This document shows, in pieces, positions 18,961-28,744 of a DNA stretch of 64,000 bases (its first letter is position 1; each line of letters starts with the position of its first letter). The notes under the pieces are model-generated. The model was not told the DNA's origin and searched no databases. It worked only from the letters and a program-made list of their open reading frames with translations. The position numbers were made by a program, and so were the translations under genes. Location: contig NZ_FO704550.1 of the NCBI RefSeq assembly GCF_000968195.1, positions 1,736,001 to 1,800,000 of the forward strand, written 5' to 3'. Source of the DNA: Xenorhabdus doucetiae (GTDB taxonomy: Bacteria > Pseudomonadota > Gammaproteobacteria > Enterobacterales > Enterobacteriaceae).

Positions 18961-19307
18961 CTACCAATAATAATATTATTAGGGTATTTGTAAATAGAGT
19001 TTCACTGTGGTTTAAATAGACTTGTCATTCCACACCTAATTATGGAATATCATAACTTATAATAGTTGTGTGTTTTTTTATGTGTATTAATTGTTGATTA
19101 AAACATAAATTTTCGATATACATTCTGAATGGCAACCAATTTGATAAATGCAATAAATTTTCAGTGTGATTACTTTTTTTCATTAGAATATTATAGTTTC
19201 TATGTTTATATTGATATTTTGACAAAGGGTTATAAGTATAGCGTTTAATAACCATGGATTTCACAATTAAATATGACACTACTAAAATTATTTAATAAGG
19301 AAATGAC
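18929..19307. other. AT-rich upstream region of the Ig-like paralogue array
   Basis: About 380 AT-rich bases between the IS transposase end and the first paralogue. A reverse ORF of 79 codons (19040-19279) shows no recognisable protein features and is probably chance. AAGGAAATG precedes the array start, so the array promoter must be here. Confidence 0.5.
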
Positions 19308-21023
19308 ATGAATGAGAAAAAAGAAGTATTGAAAAGTGGGGCTGTTATTACTCCAGTTGGTTCTTCTACTATTGAAGTATCGCTTAAGGATGGTTCTACT
19401 GTTTTTAATGGTCAGTCCATTTATCTAATAGTAACCATTAAAACGAATGATCCAAATATACTATCTGAAATATCTAAAGTTAAAATAGAAGATCAGTCGA
19501 AATCTATTCATCAAGTTATATACAAACCATTTGTAAAAAATTTCACAAGTAAAGAAAAACATGGTCATTCTATACTGTTATTAACGATCGATAATAATCA
19601 ATCTCTCACAGAAATACCTTTTAAGGTTATGGCTTATGATAAAAATGAAAGACCAGTTAACATTAATTCTTTGCCTATTTCATATAAAATAAGTAAAAAT
19701 CCACCGAAAGAAATAATTACATTAAAAACTGAAAATGAATTTATAAAATTACCAACTACTGATAACCCAATAACTAGCAAGACAAGCACTTATAGTATAT
19801 ATGAAGGAGTAGTCCTTGATACTGCTGGTAATGCGATAAATACTCAGGTTGTTATTTCAACACAACGAAATCAATTGTCTCCTGGATCTGAGGTGATAAA
19901 TATAACTGATGATTCAGAAGGAGATGTTAATCTTATTGATCCTATAGAGAAAAGAAATCACCAATATTCCATTATATTAAACAGTGATGAAAATGGGAAG
20001 ATAAAATTTCGTGCGTACCCTAAAAAAGGTAAACCAGCGAGAATTGATTTTATAGCAGCAATACAAAATCTAACAGGAGATACATATACAGCATCGATGT
20101 GTATCTTTCCTGATAACTCTCATAATCGACAATTGGATAATCCTTTTATAAATGAAATGGAAGAAGGTGGAGTACTTAAGAAACTCGTTGGAAGAGATCA
20201 TTTTAATGTAGAAATTAATCAATATGATAATTCCTATGAAACAGACATTCTTGCATTTTTTACTGAATATTATGGAACAGATGAAAAAATATTATTATCT
20301 CCAACTTATAGGACTGGAGATATAAATAAAATAGGAGACACTCCATTTCCTTTCACATATGATCAATTAGAACCTAATAAACTTGGTGGGTTATACTATA
20401 TGGTAATCCCCCAAGAAGGGGAGCCCAGATATTCCGAGTCTTTGAATGTGAAGTATATTCAAGATGAAGATTCTTCAGATGGAAACAAAAACGAAATTTA
20501 TGATAAAGTGACTGTATATTCTACTTATGCAGACCTTCCCATAAAGGCTAGTGATACAGACAGCACCATTTCTGAGTCGTCTGCCGTAATTTTTGACATG
20601 ATAAGTCAAGGATTAGTTTTTGGTGAAGGTAACAATAATAAAGATAGTGCTGGATTATATGTGATGATAAAGGTTGCAGGTGCTTCTAATATAGGAAATC
20701 TACCGCAACCTAATCAAAGTGGTAAAGTAAAAGTGAGTATAAAATCTTCCAATGGCCTTGTATCTAAAGAATATGGTTTTGACTTAACGAACCTAAAACA
20801 AGATGGGAGTATTAAATATCAAGTAGTTACTATACCATTCTGTTTCCTTAAAGGAGTTCTTCCTATAGATGGTTATAATCCTTCAAGGTTATATGTTAAT
20901 TATTATACAACAACCGATAAAGCAACTGGAGAAAAAGCGTATAGTAAAACCTGGAAAGTTGATATTAATACTATGGATCCAAATGAATATGATGATGATG
21001 AATATTATGGGTGCTCATCTTAG
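19308..21023 (+). CDS. Ig-like paralogue A, uncharacterised
   Basis: A 571-residue protein without signal peptide or membrane segment. I do not recognise it. It shares a four-block plan with the next three genes: block 1 (about 15-125; GSTVFNGQSIYLIVTI), block 2, Big_1-like (about 150-270; LNSDENGKIKFRAYPKKGK then IQNLTGDTYTA), block 3 (about 290-385; an Ig-like module ending ESLNVKYIQ) and block 4 (about 395-560; YDKVTVYSTYADLP, SAGLYVMIKVAG, KAYSKTWKVDINTMDPN). It ends with an acidic tail and a near-terminal Cys (YYGCSS). Predicted all-beta and possibly adhesive or structural; export route and function are unknown. AAGGAA lies seven bases before the ATG. Confidence 0.75.
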   Translation: MNEKKEVLKSGAVITPVGSSTIEVSLKDGSTVFNGQSIYLIVTIKTNDPNILSEISKVKIEDQSKSIHQVIYKPFVKNFTSKEKHGHSILLLTIDNNQSLTEIPFKVMAYDKNERPVNINSLPISYKISKNPPKEIITLKTENEFIKLPTTDNPITSKTSTYSIYEGVVLDTAGNAINTQVVISTQRNQLSPGSEVINITDDSEGDVNLIDPIEKRNHQYSIILNSDENGKIKFRAYPKKGKPARIDFIAAIQNLTGDTYTASMCIFPDNSHNRQLDNPFINEMEEGGVLKKLVGRDHFNVEINQYDNSYETDILAFFTEYYGTDEKILLSPTYRTGDINKIGDTPFPFTYDQLEPNKLGGLYYMVIPQEGEPRYSESLNVKYIQDEDSSDGNKNEIYDKVTVYSTYADLPIKASDTDSTISESSAVIFDMISQGLVFGEGNNNKDSAGLYVMIKVAGASNIGNLPQPNQSGKVKVSIKSSNGLVSKEYGFDLTNLKQDGSIKYQVVTIPFCFLKGVLPIDGYNPSRLYVNYYTTTDKATGEKAYSKTWKVDINTMDPNEYDDDEYYGCSS

Positions 21024-21210
21024 TTTACAGATAAATTAGTATCTGTAAACATTGGGTATACATTAATGTTTCCGATGTTATATACTCCAAGTAAATATAT
21101 TTGACTTGGAGTATCATCAAATAGCTTATCTGGTTTTAACCATATATTAATTTCATTTAATTATAATAGTATGTATTTAATTAAATTTTTATATATTCAA
21201 AGGTGAAAAG

Positions 21211-22902
21211 ATGAACATTGAAAATAATGAAATAAAATTATCAAAATCCTGTTTACCAGGAGAGCTTTGTGTATCTATATTGGATGGCTCAGATATTATT
21301 ATTGGCCAATCTGTTTATCTGACAGTGACGCTTGTTGCAGATCAAAAAGTGATTGAGGATATCCAAAGTATTTCAATAAAAAGTGATCCAACGATAATTG
21401 AAGTGAAAAATTATGTTAAGTGGACACCCATAAAAGATAAAACTGGAGGTAGTGCGATATTTCTGTTGAATATCAATAGTGATGTTTTGCCAGAAAAACC
21501 AGTAAATTATAGTGTTCATGCGATTTCTAGTTCAGGATCAGATATGCAAGAAGTAACACCTCTGCATATCACCTATACAGCAAAGCAATTCAGTTTTGAT
21601 AAGACTATTTTGTTTGACTATGATAAAAACTATATGGTGACGCCAACGAGTGATAATAGTATTGATAATCCCAATAGTGAATATGCTTTAGTTAGTTCAA
21701 CAATCACTGGATCTCATGGTCATCCATTGAAAAATGTTGCTGTAGTTATATCTTCCTCGCAACCAAAAAAATTAAATCTAGTTGTTTTTGCTACAGATGA
21801 TAAAACACCTCAACCTATTGAGATTCAATCTTATAATGAGATTGATTTTATTACCGTTTATTCTGATTCAGAAGGAAAAATTAGATTCCGTATTTATCCT
21901 ATAGAACATACACAAGCTAGGCTTGATTTAACGACGGCAATACTTAACGTTACTGGATTTACTCAAGCTTATACTCTATATATTGTTAATTCTCCTCATA
22001 AAATCCCATTCGAACTTGGTAGCCCAACGATACAGGAAATGGGCGAAGGCAACATAATTAAACAAGATTTGACCTCTTCTTCGAAATATTTTCATGTTCA
22101 AATTCCTTCCTATCAACCTGCTTATGCTACAGATGGAATTCTGTTTTTTATAAAAAGTGGAGTGCATAATAAAACAACATTACTTGAACCTATATATAAA
22201 GTTAATAGTGTTAATGAATTGCCAAACAGAGTTTTTAAATTATCATACAATGAGTTACCAGTTAACAAACGAGTTGAGTTTTATTATCTTATTTCTTCTA
22301 TAGAAGGTGAAGTAAGAAAATCTTATCCAATTACAGTAAAGTACGTTGGTAACGACTCGTCTAACGGCAGGGTTTACGACAAAGTCAAAGTCTATACCAG
22401 CCATGCAACTCCCCCCATTGATGTATACAGTGAAGAAAATGAAACTTTTGAGTGGCATGGCATCATCCTGAGTATGATAAACCAACAGAGAAAAGCGGGT
22501 CAAAGTGCCAAAGGAACGGCGGGACTCTATGTGGTAATTACGGGAACTAGCGAACAGAGTAACGAAAATTTACCACAGCTCGGCAGTAAAGGATATTTGA
22601 ACGTGTATGTGAAAACATCAAATTCTAGAAATACCCATAATAGTTATCCATTCCAGTTACCACCTGCTGCTGATCCGGGAAAACAAACAGGCCATTGTAC
22701 GGTTAATATCCCGTACTGTGATATTAACCGAGCGGGGCCTTCATTCTCCCAAGGGTTAGGAACACTTTCGTTCGATTATTATATCGAAAATAGTGATGGT
22801 TCTAAAACGTATAGCAAAGAGTGGAGTACCAAAATTAATACGGTATTACCCAATCAATCTCACGATGATAACGATGGGTGTGATCCTTTATCGAATAATT
22901 AA
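21211..22902 (+). CDS. Ig-like paralogue B, uncharacterised
   Basis: A 563-residue paralogue with the same four blocks: ILDGSDIIIGQSVYLTVTL; YSDSEGKIRFRIYP with ILNVTGFTQAYTLYI; FHVQIPSYQPAYATDGILFF ending ITVKYVG; and VYDKVKVYTSHATPP, TAGLYVVITGTSEQ, SKTYSKEWSTKINTVLPN. The near-terminal Cys is in DGCDPLSNN. Base use changes inside the gene: from about 22.34 kb onward codons become visibly richer in G/C at third positions than the AT-rich first two thirds, which suggests recombination or domain replacement of block 4. No signal peptide. AAAGGTGAAAAG precedes the ATG. Confidence 0.75.
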   Translation: MNIENNEIKLSKSCLPGELCVSILDGSDIIIGQSVYLTVTLVADQKVIEDIQSISIKSDPTIIEVKNYVKWTPIKDKTGGSAIFLLNINSDVLPEKPVNYSVHAISSSGSDMQEVTPLHITYTAKQFSFDKTILFDYDKNYMVTPTSDNSIDNPNSEYALVSSTITGSHGHPLKNVAVVISSSQPKKLNLVVFATDDKTPQPIEIQSYNEIDFITVYSDSEGKIRFRIYPIEHTQARLDLTTAILNVTGFTQAYTLYIVNSPHKIPFELGSPTIQEMGEGNIIKQDLTSSSKYFHVQIPSYQPAYATDGILFFIKSGVHNKTTLLEPIYKVNSVNELPNRVFKLSYNELPVNKRVEFYYLISSIEGEVRKSYPITVKYVGNDSSNGRVYDKVKVYTSHATPPIDVYSEENETFEWHGIILSMINQQRKAGQSAKGTAGLYVVITGTSEQSNENLPQLGSKGYLNVYVKTSNSRNTHNSYPFQLPPAADPGKQTGHCTVNIPYCDINRAGPSFSQGLGTLSFDYYIENSDGSKTYSKEWSTKINTVLPNQSHDDNDGCDPLSNN

Positions 22903-22955
22903 GAGGATTTTGATTTTTAATTATTGCAATGTAAAATTATAAATAAGGAAATAAC

Positions 22956-24212
22956 ATGAAAAATAATCTGTCAATAGATGAAAAATCCATATCAATATAC
23001 TTTGAAAAAGATGTTTTCCAAGTGTTAGACTATGATAGTGCTCCACCTAATGGTGATTATATCAAGGCAGTCGCATTAATCCGGGATAAGGACGGAAAAC
23101 CATTGCCTAATGTTTCTGTCGTTATTCTTGAAAAAGAGCATGCCAATTTTGATTTGGTTAATATCTATCATGCCGATAAAACAACACCTGTTACAATTAA
23201 AAATAATTCTTCTAATCTGAAATATTTCCCTGTTACCTCCGATTCAGATGGAGAATTAATTTTTTATATCTATCCTAAGAAATCAAAATCAGTCGTATTT
23301 CATGTTGATTCTATGGTAATGAATGTAACAAACCGTATATCTTCAAAAAATAAAGTGTATATTATCGATAATAATAAAAAGGATCTAAACCTTCCTCTGC
23401 TTGATATCATCGGCGATAATGGTAATTTATGGGTGAATCCCAGTTCGAGTTTCTTTACTCTTTTAATTCAAAATTATCCTGATGCAAAATTAAATGACAC
23501 AATACTGTTTTTTGCACATAATAAATATGTGCAAAAGTCATTTTTTGTTGGAGATGTTAATGAATTAGATAATAGTCATATAACACTGCCTTATAACATA
23601 TTTAAGGAAAATGAAGTTACGCCTTTTTTCTATACGGTTGTGAATGAGCTGGGATTGGCTCGCTCTTCATATCCACAAAGCATAACATATCCTGGAGGAG
23701 GAAATAATCGACCCATTGATAACTTAGAGAGAAGTTATGATAGTTGTACCGTTTATAATAGTTACGGTTATAATGACGACAAAAATATTATCAATGATTC
23801 CATTCATGAGAAGGATGTGGATAGCAGATGTAATAATCCCCATCATGAAGCATTATTCGTTAAAATTATAGGAACGAATGATTATAAAGATAAAACAAAA
23901 ATTCCACTTGGTGCCGAAGTCACATTAAATTTATATGTAAACAGTTATCCAAATACGATTTATCAATCTAAAACGAAATTAATGCCAACTCAACCAGATA
24001 GTGGTAATACAGCAACATTATTGTTTGGCATTCCTTTTAATTATGTTGGTCATATAGAAAATGGAGATATTTATCTTGATTTTCAAGTTAATTATTATGG
24101 GGATATTTCTTATGGCAAGATCTGGCAGGCCAATGTTTATACTGTAAGACCAGGAGGAGAACTTGCCGGAGATGCTTGTTCTGACGGTATAACTTGGACC
24201 GGCATATGGTAA
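22956..24212 (+). CDS. Ig-like paralogue C, uncharacterised, lacks first block
   Basis: A 418-residue family member that starts directly at block 2 (MKNNLSIDEKSISIYFEKD, then SDSDGELIFYIYPKKSK and MVMNVTNRISSKNKVYII). Block 3 (FFTLLIQNYPDAKLNDTILFF) and block 4 (YDSCTVYNSYGYNDD, LFVKIIGTNDYKD, SYGKIWQANVYTVRPGG) follow. The missing N-terminal block of about 140 residues explains the shorter length. A good ribosome site (AAGGAAATAAC) precedes the ATG, so this is a real start rather than a truncated frame. The tail again has a Cys (GDACSDG). Only 53 bases separate it from paralogue B. Confidence 0.73.
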   Translation: MKNNLSIDEKSISIYFEKDVFQVLDYDSAPPNGDYIKAVALIRDKDGKPLPNVSVVILEKEHANFDLVNIYHADKTTPVTIKNNSSNLKYFPVTSDSDGELIFYIYPKKSKSVVFHVDSMVMNVTNRISSKNKVYIIDNNKKDLNLPLLDIIGDNGNLWVNPSSSFFTLLIQNYPDAKLNDTILFFAHNKYVQKSFFVGDVNELDNSHITLPYNIFKENEVTPFFYTVVNELGLARSSYPQSITYPGGGNNRPIDNLERSYDSCTVYNSYGYNDDKNIINDSIHEKDVDSRCNNPHHEALFVKIIGTNDYKDKTKIPLGAEVTLNLYVNSYPNTIYQSKTKLMPTQPDSGNTATLLFGIPFNYVGHIENGDIYLDFQVNYYGDISYGKIWQANVYTVRPGGELAGDACSDGITWTGIW

Positions 24213-24301
24213 TTCAATTTCTTAGATGAATAATAATCATTATCAAATATTAATTTTTCTTTTAATAATATATTAATAAAGAATTATAAAAGGGGTAAGG
24301 T

Positions 24302-25918
24302 ATGTTAGGTAACGATATGATTTTGGAAGATTATAATTTAAATTTATCTATTGAAAAACATGCTGATGTTATTATAGGTCAGCAGTTTTATCTCGATATA
24401 GAACTCATACCTAAAGGAAAAATTTCTCAATCCTTTAATATAGGTATAAAAGACCCTCAGGGTTTTGAAAGTATAGAAATAATTAAACCAATTAATATTC
24501 AGCAGGATAGTAAATCATATAATATGGTGGTTTCATGTAAGGTAAAAGGAAGTGATTCAATAACGTCAGGAGATGAAATACATTTTACTCTCACAGGAAT
24601 TGAAAAAGTAATAAAATATTATGCAAAGGATTTGGTTAAAAGCTCAATCCAATTGAAGAAAAATAAAAGCATTTGTGCAACACCCGATAATAACAATATA
24701 GACGACAACAAAGATCATTATATCAGTTATAGCACTACATTATTTGATACCACTGGTCAATTACTTAAAAACACACCTGTCCATATTTTTTCTGAGGCTG
24801 AAGAGGATATTGTAAGGAATATCATTATTACCTCTGAACCGAGTGGAATAGGTCAAAAATGTCAAATTATCAAGCCCAAAAATTATCAGGGTAAAAGTGA
24901 AATAATTATTAATAGTGATAATGATGGAAATGTAAAATTCCGTGTTTATCCGGTTATGGACACCCCTGTTGTTATGGATTTAATCAGTAAAATCGAAGGG
25001 ATCGCGGAATATCGTTCTGGTACCATATATATGGTTTCTATTCTTCCGCTCAGCGACGAGGATTTACCTGAACAGCCATATGTTCCTGAACTCTCTGGAG
25101 GTTTATTGGATGGTGGCGGAGATAAATTTTTTGACGCACAGGTTGATTCTTATCCTAATGCGTCTTTGACCGATAGAATTTTATTTTTTAACAAGAAAAA
25201 AGACGATGGTTCTTTTGACCCAGAAGGATTAATATTTCCAGTGCAAAAGATTTCCGATGTCTCGCACAATTCAAGTGCTTATAACTATACATTTGTGATG
25301 AAAAGAGAAGTTTTTCCATCTGAAACAGACTCAATGCTCTATTATGTGATAGCACCGGATTTTGGCAATAGTATATATTCAGGGGCTCAGGAGGTTAAAT
25401 ATGTCGGAGAGGGAATGGGCGCACCTGATGATAGTGTCAAAAGAATATATAATATGCCCAGGATTTTCTCCAGTTATGCTGATATCAAAAAAGATCCTAA
25501 ACTTGAACACTCTGATGATGATGAAAAACCCAATAATGAAGATATCACCCAAAATGATGTATCTAACTCTTCTGTCAGTGGATACCAATTGTATGTAAAA
25601 ATTATGTGTACTAATGATGAGAATGATCACTCTTATCCCATTTGGGGTAAAGAGATATATTTAAGAATGTATGTTAGATCAGTAAATCAGAACCTTAATA
25701 AAATATTTAAAGTTGTTGCTCCACATGTTCCAGATAAACCAGGAGAAAACTTGTCGACAATCATTATTGAAATTGATTCACCAGAACTTAATGATGTGAA
25801 AGGATATACTGATGGCGGAATAGGGGTTATTTACTTTGAATATTATATCATTGACCCAGTTAACAATGAAAAGACATATAGTCATTATTGGAAAAATGAA
25901 ATAATGACAAGTGATTAA
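24302..25918 (+). CDS. Ig-like paralogue D, uncharacterised
   Basis: A 538-residue member with all four blocks: block 1 (HADVIIGQQFYLDIELI), block 2 (NSDNDGNVKFRVYPVMDTP), block 3 (FFDAQVDSYPNASLTDRILFF ending AQEVKYVGEG) and block 4 (RIYNMPRIFSSYADIKK, an Asp/Asn-rich insert, GYQLYVKIMCTNDEND, EKTYSHYWKNEIM). Unlike A-C it stops right after block 4, without the Cys-containing tail. It is last in the array and followed by a hairpin terminator. No signal peptide is evident. Function unknown. Confidence 0.74.
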   Translation: MLGNDMILEDYNLNLSIEKHADVIIGQQFYLDIELIPKGKISQSFNIGIKDPQGFESIEIIKPINIQQDSKSYNMVVSCKVKGSDSITSGDEIHFTLTGIEKVIKYYAKDLVKSSIQLKKNKSICATPDNNNIDDNKDHYISYSTTLFDTTGQLLKNTPVHIFSEAEEDIVRNIIITSEPSGIGQKCQIIKPKNYQGKSEIIINSDNDGNVKFRVYPVMDTPVVMDLISKIEGIAEYRSGTIYMVSILPLSDEDLPEQPYVPELSGGLLDGGGDKFFDAQVDSYPNASLTDRILFFNKKKDDGSFDPEGLIFPVQKISDVSHNSSAYNYTFVMKREVFPSETDSMLYYVIAPDFGNSIYSGAQEVKYVGEGMGAPDDSVKRIYNMPRIFSSYADIKKDPKLEHSDDDEKPNNEDITQNDVSNSSVSGYQLYVKIMCTNDENDHSYPIWGKEIYLRMYVRSVNQNLNKIFKVVAPHVPDKPGENLSTIIIEIDSPELNDVKGYTDGGIGVIYFEYYIIDPVNNEKTYSHYWKNEIMTSD

Positions 25919-25936
25919 TTCCCACAATTAAATTGG

Positions 25937-25985
25937 GCTGTTTCTATATTAGGAGGTGCTTAATATATAGATACAGCTCTTTTTC
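25937..25985 (+). terminator. Terminator of the paralogue array
   Basis: GCTGTTTCTATATTA (25937-25951) pairs with TAATATATAGATACAGC (25961-25977) with one mismatch and a two-base bulge. TCTTTTTCTC follows. Confidence 0.75.
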
Positions 25986-26080
25986 TCATTATTGCAATTT
26001 TAAATTCCTGCTAAGTGAAATATTTGTATGGGAGGTAAATATATTTTCACAGAGCTATTTTAACGCCGATTCTGTGTGAT

Positions 26081-26257
26081 AGTATGTCGGACGAGTTAGG
26101 GCAAATGTACCCGATGTTTTTGAAATTATTTCTTTAAACATGTACACATCTTGCGGAGTGAAGCGAGGACTTGTTCCTAACGTACTGATTTAATAATGAA
26201 TTTGATTTAATACAAGTGATCTTTCGTGTGGGTCACCACTGTATATAAGGATTTTAA
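26081..26257 (+). promoter_or_regulatory. thrS leader with anticodon-like autoregulatory operator
   Basis: In E. coli ThrRS represses its own translation by binding a leader that mimics tRNA-Thr. Here GTGATC (26216-26221) pairs with GGTCAC (26231-26236), closing a loop TTTCGTGTG that presents CGT, the Thr anticodon (26225-26227), directly upstream of the AAGGA ribosome site. Further upstream, 26090-26190 contains sequence resembling the second tRNA-like arm (CCGATGTTTTTG ... AAACATGTACACATC). Confidence 0.85.
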
Positions 26258-28186
26258 ATGCCTGTAATTACTCTTCCTGACGGGAGTCAACGTCAATTTG
26301 AGCATGCTGTTTCTGTCATGGATGTCGCTCGTGATATCGGTGCGGGTTTGGCAAAAGCGTGTATCGCTGGCCGTGTTAATGGTGAATTGGTGGATGCCTG
26401 CGAATTAATCGAAACGGATGCCAATCTTGCGATTATCACCAGCAAGAATGAAGAAGGCCTGGAAATTATCCGCCACTCATGTGCACATCTGTTGGGCCAT
26501 GCCATCAAACAGTTATGGCCGGATACGAAAATGGCTATCGGTCCTATCATTGATAATGGCTTCTATTATGATGTTGATTTGGATCGCTCTTTGACGCAGG
26601 AAGATATCGAGCTGCTTGAGAAGCGTATGCTGGAGCTTGCTAAAAAAGACTACGATGTCATTAAGAAAAAAGTGAGCTGGCAAGAAGCGCGTGACGCATT
26701 TGCGGCTCGTGGTGAAGAATATAAGATCCAGATTCTGGATGAAAACATCAGCCACGATGATCGTCCCGGCCTGTATCACCATGAAGAATACGTTGATATG
26801 TGCCGTGGGCCACATGTTCCTAACATGCGTTTCTGCCATCACTTTAAATTGCAAAAAGTGGCAGGGGCATATTGGCGCGGCAATAGCGACAACAAAATGT
26901 TGCAGCGTATTTATGGTACGGCATGGGCGGACAAGAAGCAGCTGAGTGCCTATTTACAGCGTCTGGAAGAAGCGGCAAAACGTGATCACCGTAAGATTGG
27001 TAAGCAGCTTGACCTGTATCATATGCAGGAAGAAGCACCAGGCATGGCGTTTTGGCATAATGATGGCTGGACAATTTTCCGTGAATTGGAAACGTTTGTC
27101 CGCCTGAAGCTCAAAGAGTACCAATATCAGGAAGTCAAAGGCCCATTCATGATGGACCGTATCCTGTGGGAAAAAACAGGGCATTGGGAAAACTATAAAG
27201 AAAACATGTTCACCACTTCATCGGAAAACCGGGAATATTGCGTAAAACCGATGAACTGCCCAGGCCATGTCCAGATTTTCAACCAAGGATTGAAATCCTA
27301 CCGTGACTTGCCTTTGCGCATGGCTGAATTTGGCAGTTGTCACCGTAACGAACCGTCAGGCGCTTTACATGGCTTGATGCGTGTACGTGGCTTTACCCAA
27401 GATGATGCGCATATTTTCTGTACTGAAGATCAAATTCTGCAAGAAGTCAGTAGCTGCATCAAAATGATTTATGATGTGTACGCAACCTTTGGCTTTGAGA
27501 AGATTGTTGTTAAATTATCAACCCGCCCGGAAAAACGGATTGGTACGGAAAAACAATGGGATGAGGCAGAAGCGGATCTTGCTGAAGCATTGACCCAAAA
27601 CAACATTGAATTTGAATATCAGCCGGGTGAAGGGGCATTTTATGGCCCTAAAATTGAATTTACCCTCTATGATTGTTTGGATCGTGCGTGGCAATGTGGT
27701 ACTGTGCAACTCGATTTTTCACTACCAGCACGTCTGAGCGCGTCGTACGTAGGTGAAAATAACGAACGTAAGGTTCCTGTAATGATTCACCGTGCGGTTC
27801 TGGGATCGCTGGAACGCTTTATCGGTATCCTGACAGAAGAATATGCCGGGTTTTTCCCAACATGGTTGGCACCTCAGCAGGTCGTCATCATGAATATTAC
27901 GGATAGTCAGTCAGATTATGTACAGGAATTGGTTAAAAAACTTCAAGACGCTGGCATTCGTGCAAAAGCAGACTTGAGAAACGAGAAGATTGGTTTTAAA
28001 ATCCGTGAACACACTCTGCGTCGAGTGCCTTACATGCTTGTTTGTGGCGACAAAGAAGTCGAATCAGGAAAAGTGTCCGTTCGTACACGCCGAGGCAAGG
28101 ATTTAGGCAGCATTGATGTCAGTGAGTTTACAGAGAAACTGCTGACAGAAATACGCAGTCGTAATCTTCATCAATTGGAGGAATAA
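26258..28186 (+). CDS. thrS: Threonyl-tRNA synthetase
   Basis: Class II synthetase charging tRNA-Thr, 642 residues as in E. coli. An N-terminal TGS domain (about 1-61; MPVITLPDGSQRQF) is followed by the editing domain with its HSCAHLLGHA and CRGPHVPNM motifs, the catalytic core with zinc ligands in MNCPGH, ALHGLMR and MIHRAVLG, and a C-terminal anticodon-binding domain (about 535-642). The upstream operator supports feedback control of translation. It is first in the thrS-infC-rpmI-rplT block, and infC begins three bases after its stop. Confidence 0.98.
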   Translation: MPVITLPDGSQRQFEHAVSVMDVARDIGAGLAKACIAGRVNGELVDACELIETDANLAIITSKNEEGLEIIRHSCAHLLGHAIKQLWPDTKMAIGPIIDNGFYYDVDLDRSLTQEDIELLEKRMLELAKKDYDVIKKKVSWQEARDAFAARGEEYKIQILDENISHDDRPGLYHHEEYVDMCRGPHVPNMRFCHHFKLQKVAGAYWRGNSDNKMLQRIYGTAWADKKQLSAYLQRLEEAAKRDHRKIGKQLDLYHMQEEAPGMAFWHNDGWTIFRELETFVRLKLKEYQYQEVKGPFMMDRILWEKTGHWENYKENMFTTSSENREYCVKPMNCPGHVQIFNQGLKSYRDLPLRMAEFGSCHRNEPSGALHGLMRVRGFTQDDAHIFCTEDQILQEVSSCIKMIYDVYATFGFEKIVVKLSTRPEKRIGTEKQWDEAEADLAEALTQNNIEFEYQPGEGAFYGPKIEFTLYDCLDRAWQCGTVQLDFSLPARLSASYVGENNERKVPVMIHRAVLGSLERFIGILTEEYAGFFPTWLAPQQVVIMNITDSQSDYVQELVKKLQDAGIRAKADLRNEKIGFKIREHTLRRVPYMLVCGDKEVESGKVSVRTRRGKDLGSIDVSEFTEKLLTEIRSRNLHQLEE

Positions 28187-28189
28187 GGT

Positions 28190-28729
28190 ATTAAAGGCGG
28201 AAAAAGAATTCAACCGGCGCGCCCAAATCGCATTAATGAAGAGATTCGCGCCTCTGAAGTTCGTTTAACTGGATTAGATGGCGAACAGATTGGTATTGTC
28301 AGTCTGAGGGAAGCTCTTGAAAAAGCTGAGGAAGCTGGAGTTGATTTAGTGGAAATCAGCCCAAATGCCGAACCGCCGGTTTGTCGTATTATGGATTACG
28401 GCAAGTTCCTCTATGAGAAGAGTAAGTCAGTCAAAGAACAGAAAAAGAAACAAAAAGTTATTCAGGTCAAGGAAATTAAATTCCGTCCTGGTACAGATGA
28501 AGGCGACTATCAGGTCAAACTACGCAACCTGATTCGTTTTCTGGAAGATGGCGATAAAGCCAAAATCACCCTGCGTTTTCGTGGGCGTGAAATGGCGCAC
28601 CAGCAGATTGGTATTGAGATGCTTAACCGCATCCGTGACGATCTGAGTGAACTGGCTGTGGTTGAATCCTTCCCATCGAAGGTTGAAGGCCGCCAGATGA
28701 TCATGGTGCTCGCTCCTAAGAAGAAATAG
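28190..28729 (+). CDS. infC: Translation initiation factor IF-3 (ATT start codon)
   Basis: IF-3 binds the 30S subunit, enforces start-codon fidelity and prevents premature 50S joining. The gene starts at the rare codon ATT at 28190 (ATT AAA GGC GGA), three bases after the thrS stop, exactly as in E. coli; IF-3 discriminates against AUU starts and so represses its own synthesis. An internal ATG at 28349 would lose the N-terminal domain. It has 179 residues: N-domain (RINEEIRASEVRLTG ... EISPNAEPPVCRIMDYGKF), Lys-rich linker (SVKEQKKKQKVIQVKEIKFRP), then C-domain. GGAGG at 28177-28181 overlaps the thrS end. Confidence 0.97.
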   Translation: MKGGKRIQPARPNRINEEIRASEVRLTGLDGEQIGIVSLREALEKAEEAGVDLVEISPNAEPPVCRIMDYGKFLYEKSKSVKEQKKKQKVIQVKEIKFRPGTDEGDYQVKLRNLIRFLEDGDKAKITLRFRGREMAHQQIGIEMLNRIRDDLSELAVVESFPSKVEGRQMIMVLAPKKK

Positions 28730-28744
28730 TCAGGCAAAACAAGT

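Noticed and set aside
19040..19279. 79-codon reverse ORF before the paralogue array
   Set aside because: Composition is typical of chance translation of AT-rich DNA; no family resemblance.
28349..28729. infC starting at the internal ATG 28349
   Set aside because: The frame extends upstream to an ATT codon with full IF-3 N-domain homology and a ribosome site.
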